Counted from the stretch's first letter, positions 26,483 through 35,630 are shown. The stretch is 50,465 nt of DNA from Flavobacterium sp. UBA4098 (GCA_002382495.1 DFXW01000005.1:28698-79162); one strand, 5' to 3'. Made by a program: numbers and translations. The notes: a model not told the origin generated them from the letters alone.

Positions 26483-28177
26483 ATGTCAGACGATAAGAAA
26501 GTAATATTCTCGATGTCCAAATTGAGCAAAACCTACTCCAGTAGTAACAAACAAGTTTTAAAAGATATCTATTTGAGTTTCTTTTATGGAGCTAAAATTG
26601 GAATCCTTGGATTGAATGGTTCCGGAAAATCTTCCCTTTTAAAAATTATAGCTGGAGTTGATAAAAATTACCAAGGCGATGTTGTCTTTGCACCAGGTTA
26701 TACTGTTGGCTACTTAGAACAAGAACCACAATTGGATGATTCTAAAACCGTATTGGAAATTGTTCAAGAAGGAGTTGCCGAAACGATGGCAGTTCTAGAA
26801 GAATACAATCAAATCAATGATTTATTCGGTTTACCTGAAAACTACGAAGATCAGGATAAAATGGATAAATTGATGGATCGTCAAGCCGCTTTGCAAGATA
26901 AAATCGATGCTTTAGGTGCTTGGGAAATCGATACTAAATTAGAAATTGCAATGGATGCGTTGCGAACTCCAGAAGGCGATACACCAATCAAGAATTTATC
27001 GGGTGGTGAACGTCGACGTGTAGCTTTATGTCGTTTGTTATTACAACAACCGGACGTTTTGCTTTTGGATGAGCCTACCAACCACTTGGATGCTGAGAGT
27101 GTACTTTGGTTAGAACAACATTTGGCACAATATGCAGGTACTGTTATTGCAGTAACGCACGACCGTTATTTCTTAGATAACGTAGCAGGTTGGATTTTAG
27201 AATTGGATAGAGGAGAAGGTATTCCATGGAAAGGAAATTATTCTTCTTGGTTGGACCAAAAATCGAACCGTATGGCATTAGAAGAAAAAGTAGCCTCTAA
27301 ACGTAGAAAAACTTTAGAACGTGAGTTGGACTGGGTGCGCCAAGGAGCCAAAGGTCGTCAAACCAAACAAAAAGCACGTTTGCAGAACTACGACAAATTA
27401 TTAAATGAAGACCAAAAACAACTGGATGAAAATCTAGAAATCTATATTCCAAACGGACCTCGTTTAGGAACCAATGTAATTGAAGCTACCAAAGTGGCGA
27501 AAGCTTTTGGCGATAAGTTATTGTACGATAATTTGAATTTCACTTTACCACAAGCAGGTATAGTAGGGATTATTGGACCTAATGGTGCTGGTAAATCAAC
27601 TATTTTCCGAATGATTATGGGAGAAGAACAACCCGATGGTGGTCAATTTTCTATCGGTGAAACGGTAAAAATTGCTTATGTAGATCAATCGCATTCTAAT
27701 ATTGATCCAGAGAAATCAATTTGGGAAAACTTTGCCGACGGACAGGAATTAGTCATGATGGGAGGAAAGCAGGTAAATTCAAGAGCGTATTTATCTCGAT
27801 TCAACTTTGGTGGAAGTGATCAAAACAAAAAAGTATCCATGCTGTCTGGTGGAGAAAGAAACCGTTTGCATTTGGCCATGACATTGAAAGAAGAAGGTAA
27901 CGTATTGTTACTGGATGAGCCAACAAATGACTTGGACGTCAACACGCTACGTGCCTTAGAAGAAGGTTTAGAAAACTTTGCCGGTTGCGCAGTAGTAATT
28001 TCGCACGACAGATGGTTCTTGGACAGAATTTGCACGCACATCTTGGCGTTTGAAGGTGATTCTGAAGTATATTTCTTTGAAGGAAGTTTTTCTGATTATG
28101 AAGAAAACAAAAAGAAACGTTTGGGTGGCGATTTAACTCCGAAACGATTGAAATACAGAAAATTAATTCGTAGTTAA
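26483..28177 (+). CDS. ettA: Energy-dependent translational throttle protein EttA (ABC-F)
   Basis: A 564-residue soluble protein with two ABC ATPase domains and no membrane part. It binds the ribosomal E site and gates entry to elongation according to ADP/ATP level. Domain 1 has Walker A GLNGSGKSS and signature LSGGERRRVAL with Walker B LLLDEPTNHLD; domain 2 has GPNGAGKST, LSGGERNRLHL and LLLDEPTNDLD. The linker between domains carries the charged ASKRRKTLERELDWVRQG region typical of EttA, and an arm insertion is seen in domain 1 (about 95-135). The consensus length and start support a full gene, followed by its own terminator. Confidence 0.95.
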   Translation: MSDDKKVIFSMSKLSKTYSSSNKQVLKDIYLSFFYGAKIGILGLNGSGKSSLLKIIAGVDKNYQGDVVFAPGYTVGYLEQEPQLDDSKTVLEIVQEGVAETMAVLEEYNQINDLFGLPENYEDQDKMDKLMDRQAALQDKIDALGAWEIDTKLEIAMDALRTPEGDTPIKNLSGGERRRVALCRLLLQQPDVLLLDEPTNHLDAESVLWLEQHLAQYAGTVIAVTHDRYFLDNVAGWILELDRGEGIPWKGNYSSWLDQKSNRMALEEKVASKRRKTLERELDWVRQGAKGRQTKQKARLQNYDKLLNEDQKQLDENLEIYIPNGPRLGTNVIEATKVAKAFGDKLLYDNLNFTLPQAGIVGIIGPNGAGKSTIFRMIMGEEQPDGGQFSIGETVKIAYVDQSHSNIDPEKSIWENFADGQELVMMGGKQVNSRAYLSRFNFGGSDQNKKVSMLSGGERNRLHLAMTLKEEGNVLLLDEPTNDLDVNTLRALEEGLENFAGCAVVISHDRWFLDRICTHILAFEGDSEVYFFEGSFSDYEENKKKRLGGDLTPKRLKYRKLIRS

Positions 28178-28195
28178 GAGTTAATTGTTGACCAT

Positions 28196-28230
28196 TAAAA
28201 AGAGGATATCATTTGATATCCTCTTTTTTT
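28196..28230. terminator. Strong terminator after ettA
   Basis: AAAAAGAGGATATCA and TGATATCCTCTTTTT form a long perfect stem with a 2-base loop, followed by more T. It lies about 20 bases after the ettA stop and, from the other side, 7 bases after the stop of the small minus-strand membrane protein, so it can serve both. Confidence 0.9.
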
Positions 28231-28236
28231 ATCTTC

Positions 28237-28362
28237 TTATTTCTTTTTACCAGAATTCATCATTATCAGGACAGCACCAACTAAAGCTAGTATAACCAAA
28301 CCAAAAACAACTATCATAATAAAGGAGCCGTTTGCCCAAGAATACAATGGTAAATTTCTCAT
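28237..28362 (-). CDS. Small 41-residue membrane protein
   Basis: The frame reads MRNLPLYSWANGSFIMIVVF and continues through one strong hydrophobic helix (IVVFGLVILALVGAVLIMM) to a basic end NSGKKK and TAA. The layout (short N-terminus, one transmembrane helix, lysine-rich tail) and the perfect position of the ettA/minus-strand terminator directly behind the stop support a real gene. It follows the DCC-family gene by 75 bases on the same strand, so it may be the last gene of the mutS2 unit. Function unknown; similar one-helix proteins are found in other flavobacteria, as I recall. Confidence 0.7.
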   Translation of the reverse strand: MRNLPLYSWANGSFIMIVVFGLVILALVGAVLIMMNSGKKK

Positions 28363-28437
28363 AATTAAGATTTTTAAGATGATCAAATATAAGACAGCTT
28401 AAAGTACTAATTCATGACATTTGTCATGTAAGACTAT

Positions 28438-28854
28438 TTAACCTAAAAACTTAGATTTCAACTCTTTTGTTGGAGCTAAGCAGTATTGTTTTTTGCCAAA
28501 CCATTGGTAACGATTTTTGGCAACGAAGTCATATAAAGTATCAGTGAAATAAGTTGGGAGGAGTTTAAAAATTAACAACAAATTGAAAAGTCCTCCGAGA
28601 CTTTTTATAATTTGAAAAACTGCTTGCGACTTATAGTAAAAAACGGCTTCAGATTCATACAGAATAATACTATCCGTTTTTTGAATAGCAATTGGGAGTT
28701 TAGAAAGCAGTTCTTTACCCAATTCGGATTGTAAGGACACAAATCTAAAAATGTCCTTTGAATCTCTTTTGATTAAAAATTGTACTGAGCTATTGCACAA
28801 GTTGCAAAGACCGTCAAACAAAATGATTTTTTTATTTTGAGGCAGGTCTCTCAT
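28438..28854 (-). CDS. DCC-family thiol-disulfide oxidoreductase-like protein (DUF393)
   Basis: A 138-residue protein of the DUF393 family, named for the DxxCxxC motif, seen here as FDGLCNLCNSSVQFL near residue 14-28. The family is predicted to have a thioredoxin-like fold with redox-active cysteines. The family's IRFVSLQS-type strand is FRFVSLQSELG, and SIILYESEAVFYYKSQAV fits the second half; the end KNRYQWFGKK is typical too. The gene starts one base after the mutS2 stop, suggesting coupled translation. Its substrate is not known. Confidence 0.9.
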   Translation of the reverse strand: MRDLPQNKKIILFDGLCNLCNSSVQFLIKRDSKDIFRFVSLQSELGKELLSKLPIAIQKTDSIILYESEAVFYYKSQAVFQIIKSLGGLFNLLLIFKLLPTYFTDTLYDFVAKNRYQWFGKKQYCLAPTKELKSKFLG

Positions 28855-28855
28855 T

Positions 28856-31021
28856 TTATTTTTTCACTGCTTCAACTAGTTCTAATAAATCAAGACTCAC
28901 TTTAGAAGTAAATAAACCATAATTAACGGTGGCTTTGTTTCTCTCAATAGTATCAATACTTCCTACCGCTTTTCCGTCAAACATTCGCACACGATCTCCT
29001 ACTTTTAAAATAGGTTTCGGTTTTTCAATAACTTCTTTTACTTTTTTTGCTTTTTTCTCAGCACGAATTTCTTCTACTTGGACGGTTACTTCTTTGATAA
29101 CTTCCTTCTTCTTTTCGGCAATTACCTTGGTTTCTTTTGCAGTTGCTTTTCTACGTTTGGAATTTTCGATTTCAACTATTTTTAAAAACTCGCCAATAAG
29201 GTCTTTTTTATTTTTGTTGTTAAAATATTTCTCGGCTATATCTTCAATTTTTTGGCCAATGTAAATCGTCTTCTGATTGCTATCGTACAATTCCTGATAA
29301 CTTTCTAATTTTTGCTTAATCTTGAGATTAATGGACTCCATTTTTTTGCTTTCCTCACGTGCTTTGTTTTCTTCTTCCTTTAATGTAGAAGACGTTTTTT
29401 CTAGCTTTGAGCGTTCTTTTTGAAGAGTGGCAATGGTTTTGTCAAAACGTACTTTTCCGACTTCAATTTTCTTTTTGGCACGATTAATTAAACTATACGG
29501 AATACCATTTTTTTGTGCTACCTCAAAAGTGAACGAACTTCCCGCTTGGCCTAAAACCAATTTGTACATAGGCTCTAATGATTTTTCGTCAAAAAGCATG
29601 TTGGCATTAGTAGCACAAGGCAATTCATTCGCTAGAATTTTTAAATTCGAATAATGAGTGGTAATGATTCCAAAGGCCTCACGATGGTAAAATTCTTCCA
29701 AGAATATTTCGGCTAAGGCACCTCCCAATTCGGGATCTGATCCTGTGCCAAATTCATCAATCAAAAACATTGTTTTCTTGTTGCACTTTTTCAAGAAGTA
29801 ATTCATGTTTTTTAATCGATAACTATACGTACTCAAATGATTTTCTATGGATTGGTTGTCACCAATATCAGTCAGAATTCGATCGAATAAAAAGGTTTCA
29901 CTACGTTCATGAACCGGGATTAACATTCCTGATTGAAGCATTAATTGTAATAAACCGACAGTTTTTAACGAAATAGTTTTTCCACCTGCGTTTGGTCCTG
30001 AAATAACAATGATTCTATTTTCTTGTTCTAATTCAATAGTTTGCGGATAGGTAACTTCGTTTTTTTCGGCATTGCTCAAATACAAAATAGGGTGGAAGGC
30101 GTCTCTAAAGAACAAACGACGCTCTTCGGTAATAGTGGGTAAAATAGCATTGATTTTGTTAGCATATTTTGCTTTGGCAGCAATTACATCAATGTCACTT
30201 AAGAAATTTTGGTATTCAATTAATAATTCTAAATAGGGACGAATTCTATTCGATAATTGCTTTAAAATTCGCGTTATTTCTTCTTTTTCTTCGTATTCTA
30301 AATTACTTAATTCACGTGAATATTTTAAGGTAGTTTCGGGCTCAATGTAAGCAATACTTCCAGTTTTAGAACTTCCTAAAATCGACCCTTTTACTTTACG
30401 ACGATACATCGCTAAAACCGCTAAAACACGACGGTTCTGCACAAAACTTTCACGAATGTCATCTAAGTAGCCTAAGGAATTGTATTGGGTTAAAGCGACA
30501 CCAAAACTTTGATTGACTTTGCCTCTAACCGCATTCATGTCTCTACGAATATTCAGTAAATCGGGAGACGCATTATCTTTAATTTCACCATATTTATCTA
30601 CCACTTCATCAACCATAGTGATGATGTCTTTGTTCAATTCAACACGTGCCCCTCTATTGTTCAAATTGGGATAATAATCGTGAAATTTTCTTAAGAAATT
30701 CAACAAGAAATTAACCGTGCTTGATAAGTTCGCTATTTTTCTAAAACTCCCTACCTCTAGGAAACTATCTTCAATTCCTAAAAATTTAATTTCGTGAGTG
30801 ATGGCATCAAAACCATGATTGGGAATCGCATTGTTGTTTTGAAAAGATGAGACATATTCCGAAGTTTGCAACAAGGCTTCCATCAAGCTTTCCTTGTCTT
30901 TTAAAGGCGTGATTTCTAGCGCTTTTTGTTTTCCAATATCAGTATTACAAATCGCTGACAGCGTTTCTAAAACGGTAGGAAATTGTAAATCTTGTAACGT
31001 CTTTTCGGTAATGGATATCAT
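28856..31021 (-). CDS. mutS2: MutS2-type DNA-binding ATPase without Smr domain
   Basis: A 721-residue MutS2 family protein. MutS2 lacks the mismatch-recognition domains of MutS, binds branched DNA and suppresses recombination; other members also act on collided ribosomes. Seen here: core/lever helices (1-330), ATPase domain with Walker A SGPNAGGKT, Walker B region MFLIDEFGTGSDPELGG and ITTHYSNLK, then a long coiled coil (about 510-650, many Glu/Lys) and a small KOW-like beta domain VGDRVRMFDGKAVGSID. The C-terminal Smr nuclease domain of Bacillus-type MutS2 (about 780 residues) is absent. The start is supported by a TAACTTTG promoter 22 bases upstream. Confidence 0.93.
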   Translation of the reverse strand: MISITEKTLQDLQFPTVLETLSAICNTDIGKQKALEITPLKDKESLMEALLQTSEYVSSFQNNNAIPNHGFDAITHEIKFLGIEDSFLEVGSFRKIANLSSTVNFLLNFLRKFHDYYPNLNNRGARVELNKDIITMVDEVVDKYGEIKDNASPDLLNIRRDMNAVRGKVNQSFGVALTQYNSLGYLDDIRESFVQNRRVLAVLAMYRRKVKGSILGSSKTGSIAYIEPETTLKYSRELSNLEYEEKEEITRILKQLSNRIRPYLELLIEYQNFLSDIDVIAAKAKYANKINAILPTITEERRLFFRDAFHPILYLSNAEKNEVTYPQTIELEQENRIIVISGPNAGGKTISLKTVGLLQLMLQSGMLIPVHERSETFLFDRILTDIGDNQSIENHLSTYSYRLKNMNYFLKKCNKKTMFLIDEFGTGSDPELGGALAEIFLEEFYHREAFGIITTHYSNLKILANELPCATNANMLFDEKSLEPMYKLVLGQAGSSFTFEVAQKNGIPYSLINRAKKKIEVGKVRFDKTIATLQKERSKLEKTSSTLKEEENKAREESKKMESINLKIKQKLESYQELYDSNQKTIYIGQKIEDIAEKYFNNKNKKDLIGEFLKIVEIENSKRRKATAKETKVIAEKKKEVIKEVTVQVEEIRAEKKAKKVKEVIEKPKPILKVGDRVRMFDGKAVGSIDTIERNKATVNYGLFTSKVSLDLLELVEAVKK

Positions 31022-31043
31022 GTATATTGCTATTGGAAAGAAG

Positions 31044-31051
31044 CAAAGTTA
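31044..31051 (-). promoter_or_regulatory. Candidate -7 element of the mutS2 promoter
   Basis: Read on the minus strand this is TAACTTTG, a match to TAnnTTTG, 22 bases before the mutS2 start. A TTC (31074-31076) is the nearest -33-like triplet, 22 bases away. Confidence 0.45.
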
Positions 31052-31126
31052 CAAAGTTTAAGAGGAGTTTCTTGAAGAAAAAAGTATAATTTTACGACCT
31101 ATCAATTAAAACTACTATTTAAACCA

Positions 31127-31804
31127 ATGCAACTTCAATTAAATTCTGAATGGCAAGCCATCTTGGCTGAAGAAATTCAAAAATCGTATTTTGGAGAATT
31201 ACTCAATTCAGTTGATTTGGAATACCAAAACCACAACTGTTATCCACCCAAAGAATTGATTTTTGCAGCTTTTGATTATTGTAGTTTTTCAAACACAAAA
31301 GTGGTTGTCATTGGGCAAGACCCATATCATGGGAAAGGTGAGGCTAATGGTTTGTGTTTTTCAGTAAATGATGGAGTAAAAATTCCGCCTTCATTACGCA
31401 ATATTTACAGAGAATTAATAGATGATTTGGGGAGTATTTTTATTCCCAATTCTGGCAATTTAACATCTTGGGCTAACCAAGGGGTGTTGCTTTTAAATGC
31501 TGGATTAACCGTGAGAGAAGATGTACCTAATAGTCACCAATATTTGAAATGGAATCTCTTTACCGATTCGGTAATTCAAAAGCTATCCGATGAAAAAGAA
31601 GGATTGGTTTTTTTGCTATGGGGCAATTTTGCTCAAAAAAAAGGAGTAAAAATTAATCGAGAAAAACATTTGGTTCTGGAATCTGGTCATCCTTCGCCAT
31701 TAAGTGCAAATCAGGGGAAATGGTTTGGAAACAAACATTTTAGTAAGACGAATGCGTATTTAGAATCGAAGGGAGTAGAACCTATTCAATGGCTAGATTT
31801 ATAA
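31127..31804 (+). CDS. ung: Uracil-DNA glycosylase
   Basis: A 225-residue family 1 UDG, which removes uracil from DNA in base-excision repair. The diagnostic sites are the water-activating loop VVIGQDPYHGKGEANGLCFS (catalytic Asp in GQDPYHG), the proline-rich loop KIPPSLRNIYREL, the uracil-binding LLLNAGLTVRE, LLWGNFAQKKG, and the leucine-intercalation loop SGHPSPLSANQG with the catalytic histidine. The gene is divergent from mutS2 and ends exactly one base before the stop of the convergent DUF4258-like gene. Confidence 0.96.
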   Translation: MQLQLNSEWQAILAEEIQKSYFGELLNSVDLEYQNHNCYPPKELIFAAFDYCSFSNTKVVVIGQDPYHGKGEANGLCFSVNDGVKIPPSLRNIYRELIDDLGSIFIPNSGNLTSWANQGVLLLNAGLTVREDVPNSHQYLKWNLFTDSVIQKLSDEKEGLVFLLWGNFAQKKGVKINREKHLVLESGHPSPLSANQGKWFGNKHFSKTNAYLESKGVEPIQWLDL

Positions 31805-32179
31805 TTATTTCTTAGCGATATCTTCTAGAACCGCTTTATCGGAGTAATTGGTTATAGTCAATGTAATTTCTTGATTTTTAACCGTCTTGCCTTCGATAAT
31901 ATATTTTTTTCCTTTACCAACAGCAATATTGCTTTGATCAAAGTCCACGTCTCCAAATTGTAAACAATTTCTAATATCAGTAGTGTCAATCCATGGTTGT
32001 GCTAGAATTGCTGTCGCTTTTGGAGAATAGTTGAAAGGTTTGTTTCTCAAATCGTTGAGTACACGAGCATTTGGAAAATAATTGCAACGGGTATCTTTTC
32101 CACTAAACACCATTGAAACAAAGAAAAGTCCCATAATAAGACCCACAAAATAATACGCAAAACGTTGAAAGAATTTCAT
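31805..32179 (-). CDS. Small membrane-anchored protein, DUF4258-like
   Basis: A 124-residue protein with one N-terminal membrane helix (FAYYFVGLIMGLFFVSMVF), then SGKDTRCNYFPNARVLNDLR and a globular end with strands (KKYIIEGKTVKNQEITLTI). From recall it resembles the DUF4258 proteins found next to alanine dehydrogenase in flavobacteria. Two cysteines (CNYFPN and RNCLQFG) might form a disulfide if the domain is periplasmic. It is 36 bases downstream of ald and probably belongs to the same operon. Function unknown. Confidence 0.75.
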   Translation of the reverse strand: MKFFQRFAYYFVGLIMGLFFVSMVFSGKDTRCNYFPNARVLNDLRNKPFNYSPKATAILAQPWIDTTDIRNCLQFGDVDFDQSNIAVGKGKKYIIEGKTVKNQEITLTITNYSDKAVLEDIAKK

Positions 32180-32215
32180 ACTCTAAATTTTTGGCAAAGG
32201 TAAAGGAAACTTAGG

Positions 32216-33409
32216 TTAAAAAACAATTAAATTGATATCACTATCATTTAAACCAAACCAATCGCCAATCGCTTTGTTAGTAAGGATTCCGTGGTACATA
32301 TACACCCCGTTTTTCAATCCTTTGTTGCAACGAATCGCACTTTCGATTCCACCATCTTCTGCAATTTGCATCAAATAGGGAGTAATAATATTACTGATGG
32401 AAAGAGAGGCGGTTTTAGAATAACGCGACGGAATATTGGGCACACAATAATGTACTACATTGTTTTTTATAAAAGTAGGTTTTTCATGTGTGGTCACTTC
32501 GGAAGTTTCAAAACAACCACCCGTATCGATACTCACATCCACAATAACAGCCCCTTTTTTCATATGTTCCACCATCGTTTCGGTAACAACTACGGGACAA
32601 CGCTCAATTCCGCGCATGGCGCCAATGGCTACATCGCATCGGCGTAGCGCTTTTAGTAATGATTTGGGTTGAATCGTAGAGGTGAATATTCGTTGGTTTA
32701 AATTGTTTTGTAATCGACGTAATTTGGTAATCGAATTGTCAAAAACTTTAACAGTAGCACCTAAACCAATTGCGGTTTTAGCAGCAAATTCTCCAACTGT
32801 ACCTGCACCTAAAATGACAACATCGGTTGGAGGAACTCCGGTAATGTTTCCAAACAATAAACCTTTTCCAAATTGATTGGTAATCATTAATTCGGAAGCA
32901 ATAAGCACAGAGGCTGTACCTGCAATTTCACTCAACGATTTGACAGCAGGGTAGGTACCGTCTTCATCTTTTATGTATTCAAAGGCTAAGGCTGTAATTT
33001 TTTTCTTGGTTAATGCCTCAAAATATTCTTTTTTTCGGGTTTTAATTTGAATAGCCGAAATGATAATCGTGTTTTGATTGATCATTTCAATCTCAGTTAA
33101 ACTTGCAGGTTCCACCTTTAAAATCATTGGACAGCCAAATACTTTTTTTGGATCTTGAGTGATTTCGGCACCAGCATCGGAGTATTCTTTGTCGGAATAA
33201 CTTGAACTTTCTCCTGCTCCAGCTTCTACCATGACACGATGGCCATGACTTGTTAACGAATTTACAGCATCGGGAGTCAAGCAAATACGGCGTTCTTGAT
33301 GACTGGTTTCCTTGGGAATGCCAATAAACAATTCGCTTTTGTGTTTTGCTATTTCTAATGTTTCCTCTTGAGGTAGCAGCTGTTCTTTTGTGAAGGGTGA
33401 TAGTGACAT
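32216..33409 (-). CDS. ald: Alanine dehydrogenase
   Basis: A 397-residue NAD-dependent enzyme converting L-alanine to pyruvate and ammonia, or the reverse. Visible: the N-terminal half with IGIPKETSHQERRICLTPDAV, catalytic lysine region MILKVEPASLTE, the NAD-binding glycine motif VVILGAGTVGEFAAKTAIGLG, and VDVSIDTGGCFETS. This shape (GAGTVGEF rather than the common GGGVVG) marks the alanine dehydrogenase / PntA-related group seen in Bacteroidota; a transhydrogenase is excluded because no membrane part follows. It is 53 bases behind tsaE in the porX-tsaE-ald unit. Confidence 0.9.
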   Translation of the reverse strand: MSLSPFTKEQLLPQEETLEIAKHKSELFIGIPKETSHQERRICLTPDAVNSLTSHGHRVMVEAGAGESSSYSDKEYSDAGAEITQDPKKVFGCPMILKVEPASLTEIEMINQNTIIISAIQIKTRKKEYFEALTKKKITALAFEYIKDEDGTYPAVKSLSEIAGTASVLIASELMITNQFGKGLLFGNITGVPPTDVVILGAGTVGEFAAKTAIGLGATVKVFDNSITKLRRLQNNLNQRIFTSTIQPKSLLKALRRCDVAIGAMRGIERCPVVVTETMVEHMKKGAVIVDVSIDTGGCFETSEVTTHEKPTFIKNNVVHYCVPNIPSRYSKTASLSISNIITPYLMQIAEDGGIESAIRCNKGLKNGVYMYHGILTNKAIGDWFGLNDSDINLIVF

Positions 33410-33462
33410 GGTCGATTCAAATTAAGAGGTCCAATTTACGGATTTTTATTTACCTTTTTTGA

Positions 33463-33876
33463 TTAGGAATTAGTAAGGGTCAAATGGCGTTTTCCATTCT
33501 CAACTAATTCAATAGTAATTACTGCATGTTCATCCGGAATGAGGCTTGGGATTTTTTCTGCCCATTCAATAAAACACCAGTTGCCGGAATAGAAATAATC
33601 GTCTGCTCCCATGTCTAACGCTTCTATTTCATTTTTTAAACGGTAAAAATCAAAATGATAAACAACTTGATTGTTAATAGTTTCATATTCATTAACTAAA
33701 GAAAAAGTTGGACTACTAGTTGCAGAAGTAACTCCTAAAGTTTTACACAACTGTTTGATTAAAGTAGTTTTACCTACACCCATTTCGCCATGAAAAAGAA
33801 TCACTTTTGAGGGCTGTTGGTCGATTACTTTTTGTGCAACTAATTCTAGTTCGTCTAGTGTAAATACTATTTCCAT
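33463..33876 (-). CDS. tsaE: tRNA threonylcarbamoyladenosine biosynthesis ATPase TsaE
   Basis: A 137-residue P-loop ATPase that works with TsaB and TsaD in making t6A37 of tRNA. Walker A is HGEMGVGKTTLIK (about 29-41), followed by the family motif SSPTFSLVNEY (threonine and serine of the switch region), HFDFYRLKNE and the WxEW-type end ENWCF-like FIEWAEKIPSLIP. Its start codon directly abuts the porX stop, so translation is probably coupled. It pairs functionally with the YrdC-family protein at 20912-21532. Confidence 0.93.
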   Translation of the reverse strand: MEIVFTLDELELVAQKVIDQQPSKVILFHGEMGVGKTTLIKQLCKTLGVTSATSSPTFSLVNEYETINNQVVYHFDFYRLKNEIEALDMGADDYFYSGNWCFIEWAEKIPSLIPDEHAVITIELVENGKRHLTLTNS

Positions 33877-35433
33877 CTATCGGGGATTAAAAACCAAAAA
33901 AGGGACAATCATTTCTTCTAATGAAATGCCTCCATGTTGGTAGGTATTTTTATAATAATTCACATAATGATTGAAGTTATTGGCATAAGCCAAAAACAAA
34001 TCATTTTTTGCAAAAATAAAAGAACTACTCATATTGATGCTAGGTAATCCAACTTTTTTAGGATCTTTCACTGCATAGACCTCTTTGTTTTCATACGATA
34101 AACTCTTGCCCGTTTTATAACGGAGGTTTAAACTAGTGTTTTTATCTCCCACCACTTTTGATGGGTTTTTGACATTTATGGTTCCATGATCCGTTGTAAT
34201 AATTAACTTGAATCCCATTTTTTGCGCTTGTTGAATCATTGCCAAAAGGGGAGAATTTTTAAACCAACTTAAAGTTAGAGAACGGTATGCTTTATCATCT
34301 GGAGCTAATTCTTTAATAACTTCTATTTCAGTTTTAGCATGTGATAACATATCTACAAAATTGTAAACTACAGTAACTAAGTCATTGTTTTTTAATGATT
34401 TAAAACTATCTGCTAATTTACGACCACTGGCCAGATTAGTGATTTTAAAATAGTCTTGTTTGATATTTAATCCGAGGCGGTTTAATTGTGCTGTTAAAAA
34501 TTCAGCCTCATAATTGTTTTTCCCACCTTCATCAGTATCATTTTTCCAATAATCAGGAAATTGCTTTTCCATATCTACAGGTAATAAACCGGAAAAAATA
34601 GCATTTCGAGCATATTGAGTAGCTGTTGGTAAAATAGCGTAATACGGCACTTCTTTTTCTAGTTTGTAATGATTACTTACTACATTTTGAATTACTTCCC
34701 ATTGATCGTAACGTAAATTATCAATCACGACAAAAAGAACAGGCTTGTCTTTTTTAGTGATCTCAGGCACCACTAATTCTTTGAAAAGCGTATGCGATAA
34801 AACAGGATGATCGGCTTTAGATTCAAACCAATTTTCATAATTACGTTCAATGAATTTGCCAAATTGCGTATTGGCTTCTGTTTTTTGAGACTCTAAAATA
34901 GCACTCATTCCGGAATCGTTGATATTCTCGAGTTGTAATTCCCAGAAAATTAATTTTTTATACAATTCAATCCAATCTTCAAAAGAACGAACTGACGCCA
35001 TTTCTAAGGTGATTTTCCTAAATTCTTTTTGATAATCTAAAGTTGTTTTTTGAGAAATTAAGCGGGTATGATCTAGGTTCTTTTTTAAGCTAAGTAAGAT
35101 TTGATTTGGATTGACAGGTTTGATTAGATAATCAGCAATCTTAGAACCAATCGCTTCCTCCATAATATATTCTTCCTCACTTTTGGTAATCATGATCATG
35201 GGTATCGATGATTTTTTTTCTTTCATTTCTGAAAGTGTTTCTAAACCACTTATTCCCGGCATATTTTCATCTAGAAAAACAATATCAAAGTTGTTATTTT
35301 CGAAAATAGTAATGGCATCCAAGCCATTATTACAAGTTGTTACTTTGTAATTTTTCTTTTCTAAAAATAAAATATGAGGCTTCAAAAGATCGATTTCATC
35401 ATCTACCCACAGGATTTTAATTGTATCTTCCAT
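33877..35433 (-). CDS. porX: PorX-type two-domain response regulator / phosphodiesterase of the type IX secretion system
   Basis: A 518-residue cytoplasmic regulator. Residues 1-120 are a receiver domain with acidic pocket DDE (11-13), phosphoacceptor Asp55 in FLDENMPG, and the switch lysine in YLIKPVNP. Residues about 210-518 form an alkaline phosphatase-superfamily (PglZ-type) domain: FVVIDNLRYDQW, the Thr nucleophile region LPTATQYARNAIFSG, VDMLSHAKTE and ITTDHGTINV metal sites. In Porphyromonas and Flavobacterium PorX, together with the kinase PorY, controls T9SS and gliding genes, and the second domain is a phosphodiesterase for cyclic and linear oligonucleotides. First gene of the porX-tsaE-ald operon. 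Confidence 0.94.
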   Translation of the reverse strand: MEDTIKILWVDDEIDLLKPHILFLEKKNYKVTTCNNGLDAITIFENNNFDIVFLDENMPGISGLETLSEMKEKKSSIPMIMITKSEEEYIMEEAIGSKIADYLIKPVNPNQILLSLKKNLDHTRLISQKTTLDYQKEFRKITLEMASVRSFEDWIELYKKLIFWELQLENINDSGMSAILESQKTEANTQFGKFIERNYENWFESKADHPVLSHTLFKELVVPEITKKDKPVLFVVIDNLRYDQWEVIQNVVSNHYKLEKEVPYYAILPTATQYARNAIFSGLLPVDMEKQFPDYWKNDTDEGGKNNYEAEFLTAQLNRLGLNIKQDYFKITNLASGRKLADSFKSLKNNDLVTVVYNFVDMLSHAKTEIEVIKELAPDDKAYRSLTLSWFKNSPLLAMIQQAQKMGFKLIITTDHGTINVKNPSKVVGDKNTSLNLRYKTGKSLSYENKEVYAVKDPKKVGLPSINMSSSFIFAKNDLFLAYANNFNHYVNYYKNTYQHGGISLEEMIVPFLVFNPR

Positions 35434-35575
35434 ATTGTATTATCAGTTACCGAAGGGCAATTTACAGTTTTTAAAACGTGTTTGGCAAAAAATTTAATTT
35501 TAATTAGCCTACTTTTAATTCTAATTTATTGACAAACAGATTTTTCTGTAAGTCAAAAAATTAATCTCCACTGAC

Positions 35576-35605
35576 TTGCTTGTCAAAACGAATTTACTAC
35601 TTTTA
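35576..35605 (+). promoter_or_regulatory. Candidate promoter of the DUF1080 gene
   Basis: TTG (35576-35578), a 19-base spacer and TACTTTTA (35598-35605; 7 of 8 positions match TAnnTTTG). The start codon is 25 bases downstream. Confidence 0.5.
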
Positions 35606-35630
35606 TCCATTATCAAATTAACTAAAAACT

